From Actinernus sp. WN-2022 (lineage: Eukaryota; Cnidaria; Anthozoa; Actiniaria; Actinernidae), in the NCBI GenBank assembly GCA_030867875.1, contig JAOWCC010000577.1, positions 4,170,660 through 4,234,659 on the forward strand: a stretch of DNA of 64,000 nt, given 5' to 3'. Positions 10,990 to 21,999 of this stretch are shown here, one piece after another (the first letter of the stretch is position 1; each line of letters begins with the position of its first letter). Both the position numbers and the translations under genes were made by a program. The notes beneath the pieces are model-generated. The model did not search any database. It saw only the letters and a list, made by a program, of their open reading frames with translations, and was not told the DNA's origin.

Positions 10990-12240
10990 AAATACTCTCT
11001 TGATAGAAATATATTACACGGTGGTGAGAAGAAATGAAGTTTATCCTCGAGAGTCGAAAACATTTTACGAGTAGTCAGTGAAATGTTTTGGACTAAACTT
11101 CATGTCTACAAACCACCGTGTAATTTTCTTTTTATTATATGGACAATTAAACTGCTCTAAGAACTCTTATCTATTCATTTTACTTACTGTCATTACAAAT
11201 TATTATTCTTCGTGAAGTAGTTTTGGGGAGTTTCTTCAGGTTTTCTTGTCTCTTCCGGCTTCGTTGCAGTCGAGAAAATCTTTAAAGAGTTTTAGATCGT
11301 ATTTCGCTTTTTGTTCTCGGAATATTCATTGTCATGCACCTCATTTAATGTGTTTATGAAACCAAATTTTGCATCTTTATTTTATTGCAGAATAATAAAG
11401 TTCATTGCTTTCTGATTATCAAGAGTATATTTATTTTTCAGTTCCGCCTTCGGAAAGGTCTCTTTTTCGCCATTCAAATTGACTACTTTATCAGGGCTTC
11501 AAGTGGCCAGGGTAAAAAATATAGGGATAAATATAGGACATTTTTCAGGAAAATATAGGGCTAATATAGGGCAAAATGAAGAAATATAGGGAAATATAGG
11601 TCTCTTTTTCGCCATTCAAATTGACTACTTTATCAGGGCTTCAAGTGGCCAGGGTAAAAAATATAGGGATAAATATAGGACATTTTTCAGGAAAATATAG
11701 GGCTAATATAGGGCAAAATGAAGAAATATAGGGAAATATAGGGAGATAATATAGACGAAGTTGGCGATGTTTTCCATCCATTAGCTGGATTTTAAACAAC
11801 AACAAACACATGAACATATAAAAAATAATGCAATGGCTCTTTATTTCTCGATGTCGATTTTCTTGCAGTGCCGTGAACGTTCTATTAAGCGCTCATGGCA
11901 AAATAGCCGGCATTTTTCATTTCTTATTAACAAAAACAGTTAGAAGTACATGAAATATCCAATAATTGTATTCGTTTTTTAGTTAGTAGAAAAGAAATTA
12001 TAGAAATATAGGAAATATAGGACATTTTAGAAAATATAGGGAAATATAGGGAAATCTAAAAAATATAGGAAATATAGGGACACTTGAAGCCCTGCTTTAT
12101 GCTAAAATCTGTCCCGTTTGCCGCGCGGCCAAATGAGCTGCGTGACGTCACTGTGAGGACTCGCTGTTTATATACTACAAACATGGCAGACTCGGCGAGA
12201 AAGTTTCAGAGAAAGCTAAAAATAAGCGAGGAGGTGGAAG
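10990..12240. repeat. Dispersed repeat family copy A
   Basis: GAAGTTTATCCTCGAGAGTC and following sequence recur at 49255-49500 (copy C); AATTTTGCATCTTTATTTTA and surroundings recur inverted at 21300-21440 (copy B). The right end has a CRE-like GTGACGTCAC and ATGGCAGACTCGGCG opening a 22-codon frame (MADSARKFQRKLKIS) that stops. Possibly debris of a multicopy gene or element. Confidence 0.55.
11492..12094. mobile_element. AATATAGGG-rich transposon with 6-bp target duplication
   Basis: Ends CAGGGCTTCAAGTG and CACTTGAAGCCCTG; CTTTAT flanks both sides (11486-11491 and 12095-12100). The interior is largely tandem AATATAGG-like repeats. A related locus at 21295-21430 (inverted) has the sequence without the insertion (TAGCATAAAGTAGTCAATTT). 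A 142-bp segment (11459-11600) including the host flank and left end is duplicated in tandem at 11601-11742. Confidence 0.8.
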
Positions 12241-12599
12241 ATATTGTGTGACTGGTGGCCTTGGTTTTCTTCCCGTATTTAACTTTATCCTACGCCAAAA
12301 TACAATGGACATTGAAGTTGAGAAAAACAATAGTCAATGTCCACATTCTATACTCATTCACAGTTTGTACAAGTACAACACAACTACAAAAAGTACAAGA
12401 AATAACTCACCAAGAACTCGACGATAACTTTAATACTCCTGTACTTTTATGCTGAAGCCAGAACAGTGAATGGCAAAGAATACGATATAGGGTTTCTCTG
12501 GTTTCCTGTAGAAATTCGTTTAAGAGGATCCCGAATGTTCGTGAATGAAAAACGGACGATACTGAAAACTTGCAAAGAACCCAGACGCGGCGCCATATA

Positions 12600-12710
12600 T
12601 GTGAGTTGAGTTTGTTGGTCTCTCTCTCTCTCTCGCCCTTGCTCCGAGGGTTTTTCTCCGGGTTCTCCGGTTTTCCTAGCCTCCCTCCGCAAAAACCAAC
12701 ACGCTAGATT
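12600..12710 (+). mobile_element. tRNA-derived SINE (second family), 5' truncated
   Basis: GTGAGTTGAGTTTGTTGGTC through GGTTTTTCTCCGGGTTCTCC to CCTCCCTCCGCAAAAACC matches the 3' part of the 46455-46636 copy; the tRNA head is missing. Contains a (TC)n run. Confidence 0.7.
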
Positions 12711-14169
12711 CCAATTCGATCTGTGCCTAATTAGCCGGGCCCGACTTGGCTTCGATCAGCCCCCATGGTTGTTTCAGGTCTCGTTAGAAATTCAGAGAGA
12801 ATTTCGAATGTATAGTCGAACTGAGCCTCAAAAGCTACGCAACTCACTGCCAGCAGAGCAGCAGTTAAACACTGTTCCTTGGGATAATGAAAATATCCTT
12901 CTTCAGACCAGAGAATAAATAGCCAGTGTCAACGATGCAGTTGTTGTAGAAAATAGTCGGGAACCTCAACTCACGTAACTCAGTCTCAGATGCCGCTATT
13001 AAAATTTCGCTCTATGAAGGCATTTTCAACACTATCACAATGTGCAGATTAACTGTACAGTACTCCTGTACTGCCCATACATTGTAAAAAGAAGGCACTT
13101 TGTTTCCTGCAACAGTTTTGATCAGTTGACAATTTTACAGCCCATTTGCGGCTAGCCTGATTATCAGACTGTCAAGGTCGTCCGCTCACTTCCTCCCAGT
13201 CCCAGGTGGTGTGGGCGCTACGATCGCAAAGCACGGTGGTCCATTTCACAAAATCGGCTCATTTCGCACAAGCTGCCGTCGAGCGAACACCTCTGAGAGA
13301 GCTGTTTGAATCGGTTCGATTGGCGAAGAGCGTTTTGTTCGGGTATTAAAAAGAAAGTTGTTCCCTCACTGGGATGAATTACCTCCTACAGTTTATCAAA
13401 AATTGTGTGAAAAGCGCCACAGAGCAATTCAAAGGGAAAAAAGCGACAGTCTCCAGCTCCACGAAACGTCGTTATGAATGAGAGTTGAATACTTTTGCCA
13501 GCTTTTAACAGGTGAGTTTAGTTTTTTTCTTCGCCCTTTTACTTGCGTAAATCAAGGCTCAAAATATTGAGTCGAAGCTTGCAATTAGTTCGGTGTACAT
13601 GTAGTACTGCTTGAAGTGGTACTAAATTAATAGGAGCGTTCATTTTGTCAGCCTTTGTTTATATTGTTTATTATAAACTTTTATATTTCGAAAGATAAGC
13701 CAACACTTCATCTTTGACTAGGAGATGAGACCCAGTTAATGCTCAGACTTCCCCTCCTAACTGATTTGATATTTCAAGGAAAATCACACAAGTTTCTATT
13801 TCATCGGTACATAAGCAGTGTACAATGTCAATGGTTTCTGATGAGCCTACCCTTTATAACATTTGGCTTTTGTTTCTTTTGATACAGGAACAGAAAGAGA
13901 GTGACATTCCAGCTGCTTGTGCATAATTATAGGGGTATAGATGGATACTAAACCAGCATATAATTCTACCAAGACAAATAATTATTACAGAATATATATA
14001 TAGCCTGTGTAGCAGTGCAAGGGAGGGAGAGGGGGACAGTGGAGCTCCTTGTGCTGGCTAAGAACAAGATTCACATTAGCTATAGTCCTGTTCAATAATA
14101 CATTTAAGCAGTTGCCCCCCCCCCCCCTCTGCCCAGTTTCAGAAGAGAGAGACAAACATGCATGTACAA

Positions 14170-15230
14170 ACATAGTTTTTATTTAAACACGGAGTCTCTT
14201 CATGTTACATGCTCTCCAAGGGAGCCATGTATAAAGGTAAAAATTACGATAATGAGTACAAATATAAAAGCTAAAACTAAGATATTAAAATGTTCTAATT
14301 GCTAATTAATATAATATTAAATTTATTTACAGTTGACCTAAGTACCTCTTAAAATTGTATAGGTCAGGCTAATTTTTGGCTGCAGCTGTTTAGCTATTCC
14401 AGAGAATGGCCCCCTGATACTGAAAGCTGTGTTTACAAGCTTCAGTCTGTGGATGTTTTATGAAAATATTATGTGCTGAATTTCTTAAACTATGGGAGAC
14501 AGTGTACAGTGTTCGAATTTGCAAATAGTTTATGCAAATAGTCTGGTGAAGTCCCATTTAATGTTTTAAACATTAAAGTTGCAAGTTGTTTGCATCTTCC
14601 GTTCTCAACATTGTCCCATTTAAGCTCATCCAGTAGCCCAGATGACGGTTCATCATAATTAGAAAAGGTAATCACTCTGGCAGCTCTATTTGAGAGCTTT
14701 TGAAGGTGATCCAATAGCCCTTTACCACATGAGGTTCCCCATACTGCACTACAGTAATCGAGATATGGTAGTACAAGGGAATTGTACATAGTATTTAAAG
14801 TTTCAAATGGTACAAGGCTTCTAACTCGTTTTAAAGCTCCAATCCCTCCTAAAATTTTCTTAGAAACGTTATCCACCTGTTGTTTCCATGTTAGGGACTC
14901 ATCAATCTAACTCCAAGATATTTGTAAGTTTGTTCTCTCTAAGGGTTTGTGATCAACTTTGATTATGAAATTATGTTCAAGGTGTCTTATTTTATGCCAA
15001 CTTACAACTTAGTATCATAAACTTAGTTTTTACTATATTTAAACTAAGTTTATTTGCCTTTAACCATATGTGCACCTTATTCAAGTCATGGTTCATTTGT
15101 TGCTCTAAAACATTTGGGTCTGCATCAGCTACTGTAAGGCTGGTATCATCAGCATACATTCTTACTTCTGAGAATAGATCACAAGAGGGGAGATCATTAA
15201 TATAAGTTATGAAGAGAAGACAGAAGTCGT
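14170..15230 (-). mobile_element. LINE (CR1/Jockey-type) reverse transcriptase fragment
   Basis: On the minus strand from about 15225: FITYINDLPSCDLFSEVRMY then ADDTSLTVADADPNVLEQQM, the catalytic FADD-type region. It breaks by frameshifts around 14900-15000, then resumes at 14876-14490 with the post-catalytic block (YLDYCSAVWGTSCGKGLLDH). Polymerase part only and 5' truncated. The 3' end is near 14170. It lies inside the 13153-18557 unit. Confidence 0.85.
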
Positions 15231-16220
15231 CAATGAAAATGTCTCAGAATTCATCTCCCCTCCCCAGTTTTCCCCAATTTTAAGGGCCTCCCTATGCCCC
15301 AGCATTTAAGCATTAATTAGCTTTTCTATAATTCAGGTTGATTTGTCCTATGAAATAATTACGGTACATACATTGTACATGTAATATATTTTTTATTGTT
15401 GCCATTTATATTAAATTAGATAATTTAAATATTTCCACATGACTGTAATGTAGGTGCACAGAATCAAATAATGCACTTATCAGCAGCTTCCCCCAGGAGT
15501 AGACCCCAGGATGATCAAGAGGATCATTTGCAAAAAGGGTGGAACAAACTTCATGATTTTCCCCAGGGGTGGGGAAATGTTATTAGTCAAAGTCCCCTGG
15601 GTCCCATTTTCCTTAAACAGAAAATCCCTATTATGTGAGATTATAATCTTACAAATTCCCCCTCGCTTATCTTGGAACTTCAAACAAAGTCAAGCATTTT
15701 CCCCTACCCAGGGGCAAAACTTAATTCAATCCCCTTTTATTCCCCAACTTATCCCCCTGATCGGCCTGGGAGGGCTTATTAGAGGGAGGGGGGCTTATGT
15801 CGATGGAAGAGCCAATGTTCAGTAGAGACCAGTGTAAAATTCCCTTTTATTCTCCACAAGGAACTGGGACACAAGGCGGGAAAACTAAAACATATGACAT
15901 TAACCGTCTAGGAGCGAAAGTTCAAGAATAAAATATTGTTTAAATAGTATGGTACCTTCATAAGGTTTAATTACATTCAAGAATGGAGTAATGCAACTAC
16001 TGCAGTAATACTGACTTTTTTTTTGGGGGGGGGGCTTAATTAATTTTGTCTTCAAAAAGGGGGGCTTATTAGAAGAGAGGGGCTTAAAAGAGAGGAGGGG
16101 CTTAAAAGAGAGGGGGGCTAAATAGAGGATTTACGGTAAGTGCATAATAAAGGTATTTTGAAAATAAATGATTTGCTTAAAAAAGTTGTGAATAGCTCTT
16201 GCTTTCCTCTCATTTGTTGC

Positions 16221-16325
16221 ACTAGCCGACCTCAAGATTTTTGAGCTGGCTCAATTCCAGGGGTATCTCATGTAGCACCACCGTGACCTCTCTTGCTGGG
16301 CTGGTAATTATTCCGTCATCTGTTA
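16221..16325 (-). CDS. Possible terminal exon fragment
   Basis: After a TTTTAACAG acceptor the minus strand reads GIITSPAREVTVVLHEIPLE then LSQLKNLEVG and a stop. A GGCG|GTAAGTC donor at about 16957 follows an ATGGCGGCG context, so the two could be ends of a captured host gene reading away from the helicase-like fragment. No matching middle exon found; family unknown. Confidence 0.2.
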
Positions 16326-17065
16326 AAATAATTAAATGAATAAAAATTGATGTAATAGCTGACATGTAGTGACAGTTGAATAACAGTACAATGCCACTTT
16401 GCTCAGTATAATTCCTTTTCTCAAATTTTCATACAAACCTAAACTGAACCCCCAAAATTAAAAATTAAAATCTTTTTCCAACCCAAAATCATTCATAGAA
16501 CGAGTCTAAATACACCTGAATTATAATGAAGAATTTAGCTAAGTTTTGAAGTATCTTTTTAAGTGGCACTGCAGCGGTGTTGTATTATGCAGTTTAGCCT
16601 AATCGCCAAAAATTTCCAAAATTCAAGTCAAAAATTCAGATCGAAGATAGGTGGCGCTTAGAGGCGCTTTTATACAGTTTTAATCATACACATTTGGGGA
16701 ATGATTTCCCAACTTTAGAGGAAGATTCGTCGATGAGTTTTGTCAAAGTTTCCAGGTCTCTAATGCGTGCTTTTAAGAATCTCATTCACATTGAGAAGTA
16801 ATAATTTCCACGTAAAATATAGGGCTAAAAGTACTATAAACACCACCAAAATGACTCGATGATCAAGATAAATCGATAAACCGATACTTATAATTTCTAT
16901 TCATGTTAAAATATGTGACGAAACGTAGAAGAAAAACTCATGACCAGCGTTTGACTTACCGCCAAAATGACACTTTCACAGTTGATTCGCCGCCATCTTG
17001 AAAACTTGACTTTTTGGAAAAAATAATGCTTTGCGGTCGTAGCGCCCACACCACCTGTCCCAGTC

Positions 17066-17463
17066 CAGTCTGATGGACTTTGGCAGAGACCGTGTTCCTG
17101 ACGTCATTTCATTTCGACCAATCAGAGCGAAGGTTTTATTTTTAGAGAACTGAGGTATGCGTGGAATGTCAAGTGGAGCCTGCATGAAGGACAAGCCAAA
17201 TGGCGGACGATACGAACGGGCTTGATATGGCTTTGGAGAAAGCGTGCGAAACTTTCGGCATTTCTGAATTATTTCCCGAACAGCGAAAGGCAATATTACC
17301 CCTCGTTTCCCGGAAGGACCTTGGCCATCACAGCTGCATCTATAGGCGACGACCAGGTAGAGAATCGAGAGAGGAGAAATTATGTAGCCTTCTAGTACGG
17401 CTCGCCAGAATCACGCACTTTCCTGCACTGCAGAATTCTTATGTTTTACAGCTTCAAACTTAT
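17066..17463 (+). pseudogene. RecQ-like helicase promoter and first-exon fragment, left arm
   Basis: Left arm of a long hairpin. The start codon in CAAATGGCGGACGATACG opens MADDTNGLDMALEKACETFG then ISELFPEQRKAI. The ACE.FGI..L...Q..AI pattern resembles the N-terminus of RecQ-type helicases just before the ATPase core, but the Walker A motif never appears; the frame changes to unrelated sequence. Upstream are a TGACGTCA site and CCAATCAG, so promoter sequence seems to have been copied too. Confidence 0.5.
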
Positions 17464-18106
17464 GTCGATTTCTCAGAACTAACCCTAACCATATCCTGTT
17501 TGAGCTGCTATGGTTTTTTGGGCAGCAGGAACTTTTTAAATAGGATTTGCCGTACAGTATTTCAAGCGCATGGTCACAACACTGATCTAACTACCGGATT
17601 TGTTGTACTTGTCAAAATCAAGACTGTTCAAAATTCTGATAACATAAATATTTAGGCAAATGTAATCCAACTTTTACCATGACATATTCACTATATGTGT
17701 TCACTCTTGTAAAAATTTCATGCCATTCCATGAAAGATTTAGTCTTCTTAAGGCGAAAAAGCTAAGATATTTCAGCTTTCAGGACAGCAAAATTGTCAAA
17801 ATAAAGGGTGTTAAAAAAATTGCAAACATAAATAACTGCCCAAATGTTGTGAAACTATTACCATGATATACTCAGTATGTGTGTTCACTGCTGTAAAAAA
17901 ATCATTACATTTCATGAAATATTTGATCTTATAAATGGCAACATTCTAGGAGACATCACATTTTAATACAAAGCGGTCGAGGAAGATAATTATTTTCCAA
18001 AGCCCTTAGCTAGTAGATTCATAAACATCGCGATATCGATAGCGCTTCCTATCAGATTTTTCCGGTACACGTCTGAGGACAACATGTTTCTCCACGTTCT
18101 GTTTCT

Positions 18107-18505
18107 ATAAGTTTGAAGCTGTAAAACATAAGAATTCTGCAGTGCAGGAAAGTGCGTGATTCTGGCGAGCCGTACTAGAAGGCTACATAATTTCTCCTCT
18201 CTCGATTCTCTACCTGGTCGTCGCCTATAGATGCAGCTGTGATGGCCAAGGTCCTTCCGGGAAACGAGGGGTAATATTGCCTTTCGCTGTTCGGGAAATA
18301 ATTCAGAAATGCCGAAAGTTTCGCACGCTTTCTCCAAAGCCATATCAAGCCCGTTCGTATCGTCCGCCATTTTGGCTTGTCCTTCATGCAGGCTCCACTT
18401 GACATTCCACACATACCTCAGTTCTCTAAAAATAAAACCTTCGCTCTGATTGGTCGAAATGAAATGACGTCAGGAACACGGTCTCTGCCAAAGTCCATCA
18501 GACTG
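18107..18505 (-). pseudogene. RecQ-like helicase promoter and first-exon fragment, right inverted arm
   Basis: Inverted copy of 17066-17463 differing, as far as I checked, by one substitution and one extra A before the ATG. After the shared part this copy continues open as RNRTWRNMLSSDVYRKNLIG and ends near 17990. The two arms flank a 643-bp spacer without recognisable genes. The near identity implies a recent duplication or gene conversion between arms. Confidence 0.5.
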
Positions 18506-18869
18506 GGAGGTGGGAGGAAGTGAGCGGGACGACCTCGACAGTCTGATAATCAGGCTAATTTGCGGCCGGCAGTCAATTTTATCAATCGACATGTTCTTTT
18601 TATAGCAGGTTATTTTATCCAATAAGAAACGAGCTTTCAGGTCGTCAATGTCAAGCTGTCAGAATTAAACCAATCAGCGACGAGAAATGTTGTAAACAAG
18701 TCGAAGTACAGTAAAATACAGTAAAATAATTCGCTGTACTCAGTTCGCTTAGTTAGATTTTTTTAATATTCACAAGCGATATAGCTATTATTAGCTAAAG
18801 GAAAAGTTACATGATAATAGCACCTGTGCTTGGACAGTAAAGTTAGAAATATTACTAGAAGTAATCATA

Positions 18870-19264
18870 GGGTGCGTTTCTTTGGGAGAATCCAAAATTG
18901 GATTCATGCTCTGGATCATACGGATTTTGTGGCGCCCAAAGAAACGATGATCTGAAAACGGATTATTTTGCCATGGCAACTCCGTTGAAATGCATGTACA
19001 CGGCCCACAAAAACCACAAAAATGGCAGTCGCCAGTAATTTTGTTTGGTATGCCGCTAGCCACAAGTATTCTTTTCGAATCCTTTCCCAAAGAAACGCTT
19101 CGGATCATGAATCCAAGAATCCGGATTTGGATTTGATCCTTCGAATCCATTCTGAGTATGGATTCAACGGATTCAAAATCCGTTTTCGGATTTGGGTAAA
19201 GAAACGCAAAATCCATTTTTGGATTCAAGAATCCGGATTCGGATTCTCCCAAAGAAACGCACCC
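18870..19264. mobile_element. MITE, TIR GGGTGCGTTTCTTTGGGAGA
   Basis: Ends at 18870 and 19264 are inverse copies; the interior is made of repeated GGATTC/GAATCC blocks that pair across the element. The apparent 180-codon minus ORF (18791-19333) is a by-product of these repeats. Confidence 0.75.
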
Positions 19265-19624
19265 CACATATTTTTTTGTATGAGAACTACGCCTCTCGGC
19301 TTTCAATTGTTTTCTCAACATTTGTAATACCACTCCAATTTGTGTTTAAAAAGTAGAGTATAGAACACAAACAACCCTATTCAGATGTGTATAAACTGCA
19401 TGCATCCCAGTTTTCATGTGATTACACTCCAGTGTAGGACATAAAATATATGTGCATGTGTGTAAACTACACCTTCAGACTGATTCAAATTATTCTTCAA
19501 GTGAGACCAAGGCTGGTTGCAGAATATTGAGTGTCCATTGTTATTGCAGAATAATTTCTGATCATATTGGGTGGGCTCACCTTGTTTTTATATTTAAGTT
19601 CCTTGACATATCCAAGGCTGTCAG

Positions 19625-20155
19625 GGGCACCCAACGAGTACTTTTTGAAATTCGTTTGAAACCAGTTGTGTGCAGCTTATCTAGCCATTTTAAGGCGCCT
19701 ACTATGTCTTTTGACGTAATACTATTCTAGAAAGCTGTTCGGATTTTCTAGGTGGAAATCGCGTCAACCGAAAATACTATGGCAAAATATTCCCGGCCTA
19801 CGAATTTGTTAGTAGTCTAGAACAGAAACAAGAATTTTCTAGCCCAAGTAACTTCATGTTGCAAAGTTTTGTGGAGGTACGAATTTTTTAGGGATTATTT
19901 TTTCCTTTAGGCAATTGTTAGGGAATGAAAATGTGTTGTTCTGACTCTATTGATCAGACGAATTGGTACGTACGAATAATTTAGGGGAAACCTTTTAGTC
20001 TCCCTTTTCTTCTATAATTTTCTAGGGATTGAAAACAAAAATTCTAGCCAGTATTTCAGAAAAAAACTTTTCGGGACAATTTTTTCAAATCCGAACGTTT
20101 TAGGCTAACTTACTCTCCCAAACAGCTTTTTAGCCGAAAACTTCGTTGGGTGCCC
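19625..20155. mobile_element. MITE, TIR GGGCACCCAACGA
   Basis: GGGCACCCAACGA at 19625 pairs with TCGTTGGGTGCCC at 20143-20155. Subterminal CTAGAA/TTCTAG blocks; no coding content. A related end (TTGGGTGCCCC) is at 48975. Confidence 0.65.
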
Positions 20156-20659
20156 TTGGGCTGTGGACTACTGAAAAGCATTGATTTCTAAGAATGTTGA
20201 AAAGTATGGGTTGGTAAACCCTGCTAAAGAGAATTGTTTTCTAAAATACAAAAGAAAACTCAATTAATATTTGTAATATTTTTGAGCAAGTTAAGTTCAG
20301 AGAGAGTGTTATGTGAAGTTGATTTATTATAATTACTGGGAGCAGTTGTGATAGGCCTTTTGCAGGAAACAGTCATGTGCTGGTATAATACTTTGTGAAC
20401 AAATGAATTGAACTTGTGGGAAAGACATTGCCATGGATGCTGGATGGCAAGCTATCTTTAAAAACGCTGTGTTACAAAGATCGACAATCGATTGGAGGTG
20501 GAAAATAGCATTTACAAACACTACCAATCTCGTACAAGTGCCTTTAAATATATTGATTAAGTTTGTTTGCCATCTAGTACAACCATGTGACTGCATTCCT
20601 ATGCTACGAAAGGCGATGCCATTATATATAAATGAGCATGAATAGTGAATCAATAGACC

Positions 20660-20843
20660 TAGTCAGCTTGCCTGTTTGTTTTAACATTTCAGACCACCTG
20701 ACTTTTCCCTTGAGTAATGCTTTTTATTTTTCTGTATCCCAAGAGGAAATGTACCAATTTCTATAATTGGAAAACAAAACACTGAATCTTCTGGAGAACT
20801 ATCACCTGGTCTGAAATGGGGCAACAAACAGGCAAGCTGACTA
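20660..20843. mobile_element. Short inverted-repeat element
   Basis: TAGTCAGCTTGCCTGTTTGT and its inverse at 20825-20843, plus TTTCAGACCA / TGGTCTGAAA. 184 bp. Confidence 0.7.
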
Positions 20844-20856
20844 CATCTAGATATAT

Positions 20857-20972
20857 CCGGCTTCCCTAGCACAAACCATGTATGACACAAAAATATGCTA
20901 GAACTCCATGAACTACATGTATTCACCTATTCCTAGGTGGCCCGAGTTAAGGCCACTCAGGGCCTCTTGTTC
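20857..20972 (+). repeat. Dispersed repeat, copy 2
   Basis: Shares ACTACATGTATTCACCTATT and GGTGGCCCGAGTTAAGGCC with the 8602 copy at high identity. Confidence 0.85.
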
Positions 20973-21239
20973 TATAACAAAATCATGTACTTTCGAGGTC
21001 TTGAAATGGTGCTAAATGCACTCGTGTTCTGCGCGTGCATCCGCAGTTTTTCACGGATCTCAAGCGTGTAATATTTTTTTATAGAACAAGGAGAACCATC
21101 TTTTATTTGTTAAGGATTGTGTTGCGTTCTACTGTATTTCATTTTTTGTATTGAATTGTATTGTGCTTTATTATATTGTATTTTTTTGTAGAAATGCGCA
21201 TCTTCCTACATATATGCATGATCATATGAAGGGATTGTC

Positions 21240-21900
21240 ACTTGCGAGTCCTCACAGTGACGTCATTGTAATGGCAGATTCGGTTCCATGCCCCGGACAG
21301 TTTTTAGCATAAAGTAGTCAATTTGAATGGCGAAAAAGAGACCTTTCCGAAGGCGGAACTGAAAAATAAATATACTCGTGATAATCAGAAAAGAATGAAC
21401 TTTATTATTCTGCAATAAAATAAAGATGCAAAATTTGGTGCGAATATATGAAGTGTATCGGCTTCATAGCTTCAAACTTCATATCTTTAAACCATCGTGT
21501 AATGTTCTTTGTATTATATGGACAATTAAACTTCTCCAATAACTCTTATTTATAAACTGCTTCGTGATCTTTCGAAGCTATTCTGTGAGAATTTTGTCGA
21601 GTTCTCTTGTCTCTTCGTTACTGTCGAAAAAATCCTTAGATAGTCAGTTTAGATCTTACTTTGCTTTTTCTAATTAAAACAACAATGTTCGTTTTCTTGC
21701 TGCTCATTTAAGCTGTTTACATCTTCCTCTGTAGTTTTCACAAACCTGCCACCATCTTTGTAGTTCAAAAGGCGGCAAACGTGACGTCATCGATATTTTC
21801 ACAAGTGAGGATATGGAAAATACGCTACTCAATACCCGGATGTAGTTTCGTATGAGTTCTATGAGTGGTTTATTTCTCAGTAAAACACTATCGTCCATAT
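21240..21900 (-). repeat. Dispersed repeat family copy B with coding remnant
   Basis: The minus strand contains [20 protein letters not shown], nearly the same as the remnant at 49474-49785. The left part is an inverted, element-free version of 11340-12150. A TGACGTCA-type site lies near 21255. Confidence 0.55.
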
Positions 21901-21999
21901 AATAAATAATGTTACACGAAGTTACATAGCAATTATCTAACTACTAAATGAGGACACTACAAAAAATATAATAAAATATTAATATATAGCTAATTATTT

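Larger units (their letters stand above)
13153..18557. mobile_element. 5.4-kb DNA transposon-like unit with 9-bp target duplication, carrying gene fragments
   Basis: The ends are inverted repeats of about 48 bp starting TAGCCTGATTATCAGACTGT; the right end reads the same on the minus strand with two small differences. ATTTGCGGC directly abuts both ends (13144-13152 and 18558-18566), a 9-bp duplication. A 9-bp duplication is typical of Mutator-like elements (established). No transposase was seen. Inside are LINE debris, G-rich repeats and two inverted copies of a helicase-like promoter/exon, so it resembles a Pack-MULE. About 32 bp near the left end (13187-13230) recur inverted near 17032-17066. 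Confidence 0.65.

Noticed and set aside
18791..19333. 180-codon minus ORF
   Set aside because: Lies in a MITE made of GGATTC repeats with inverted ends; coincidental open frame.
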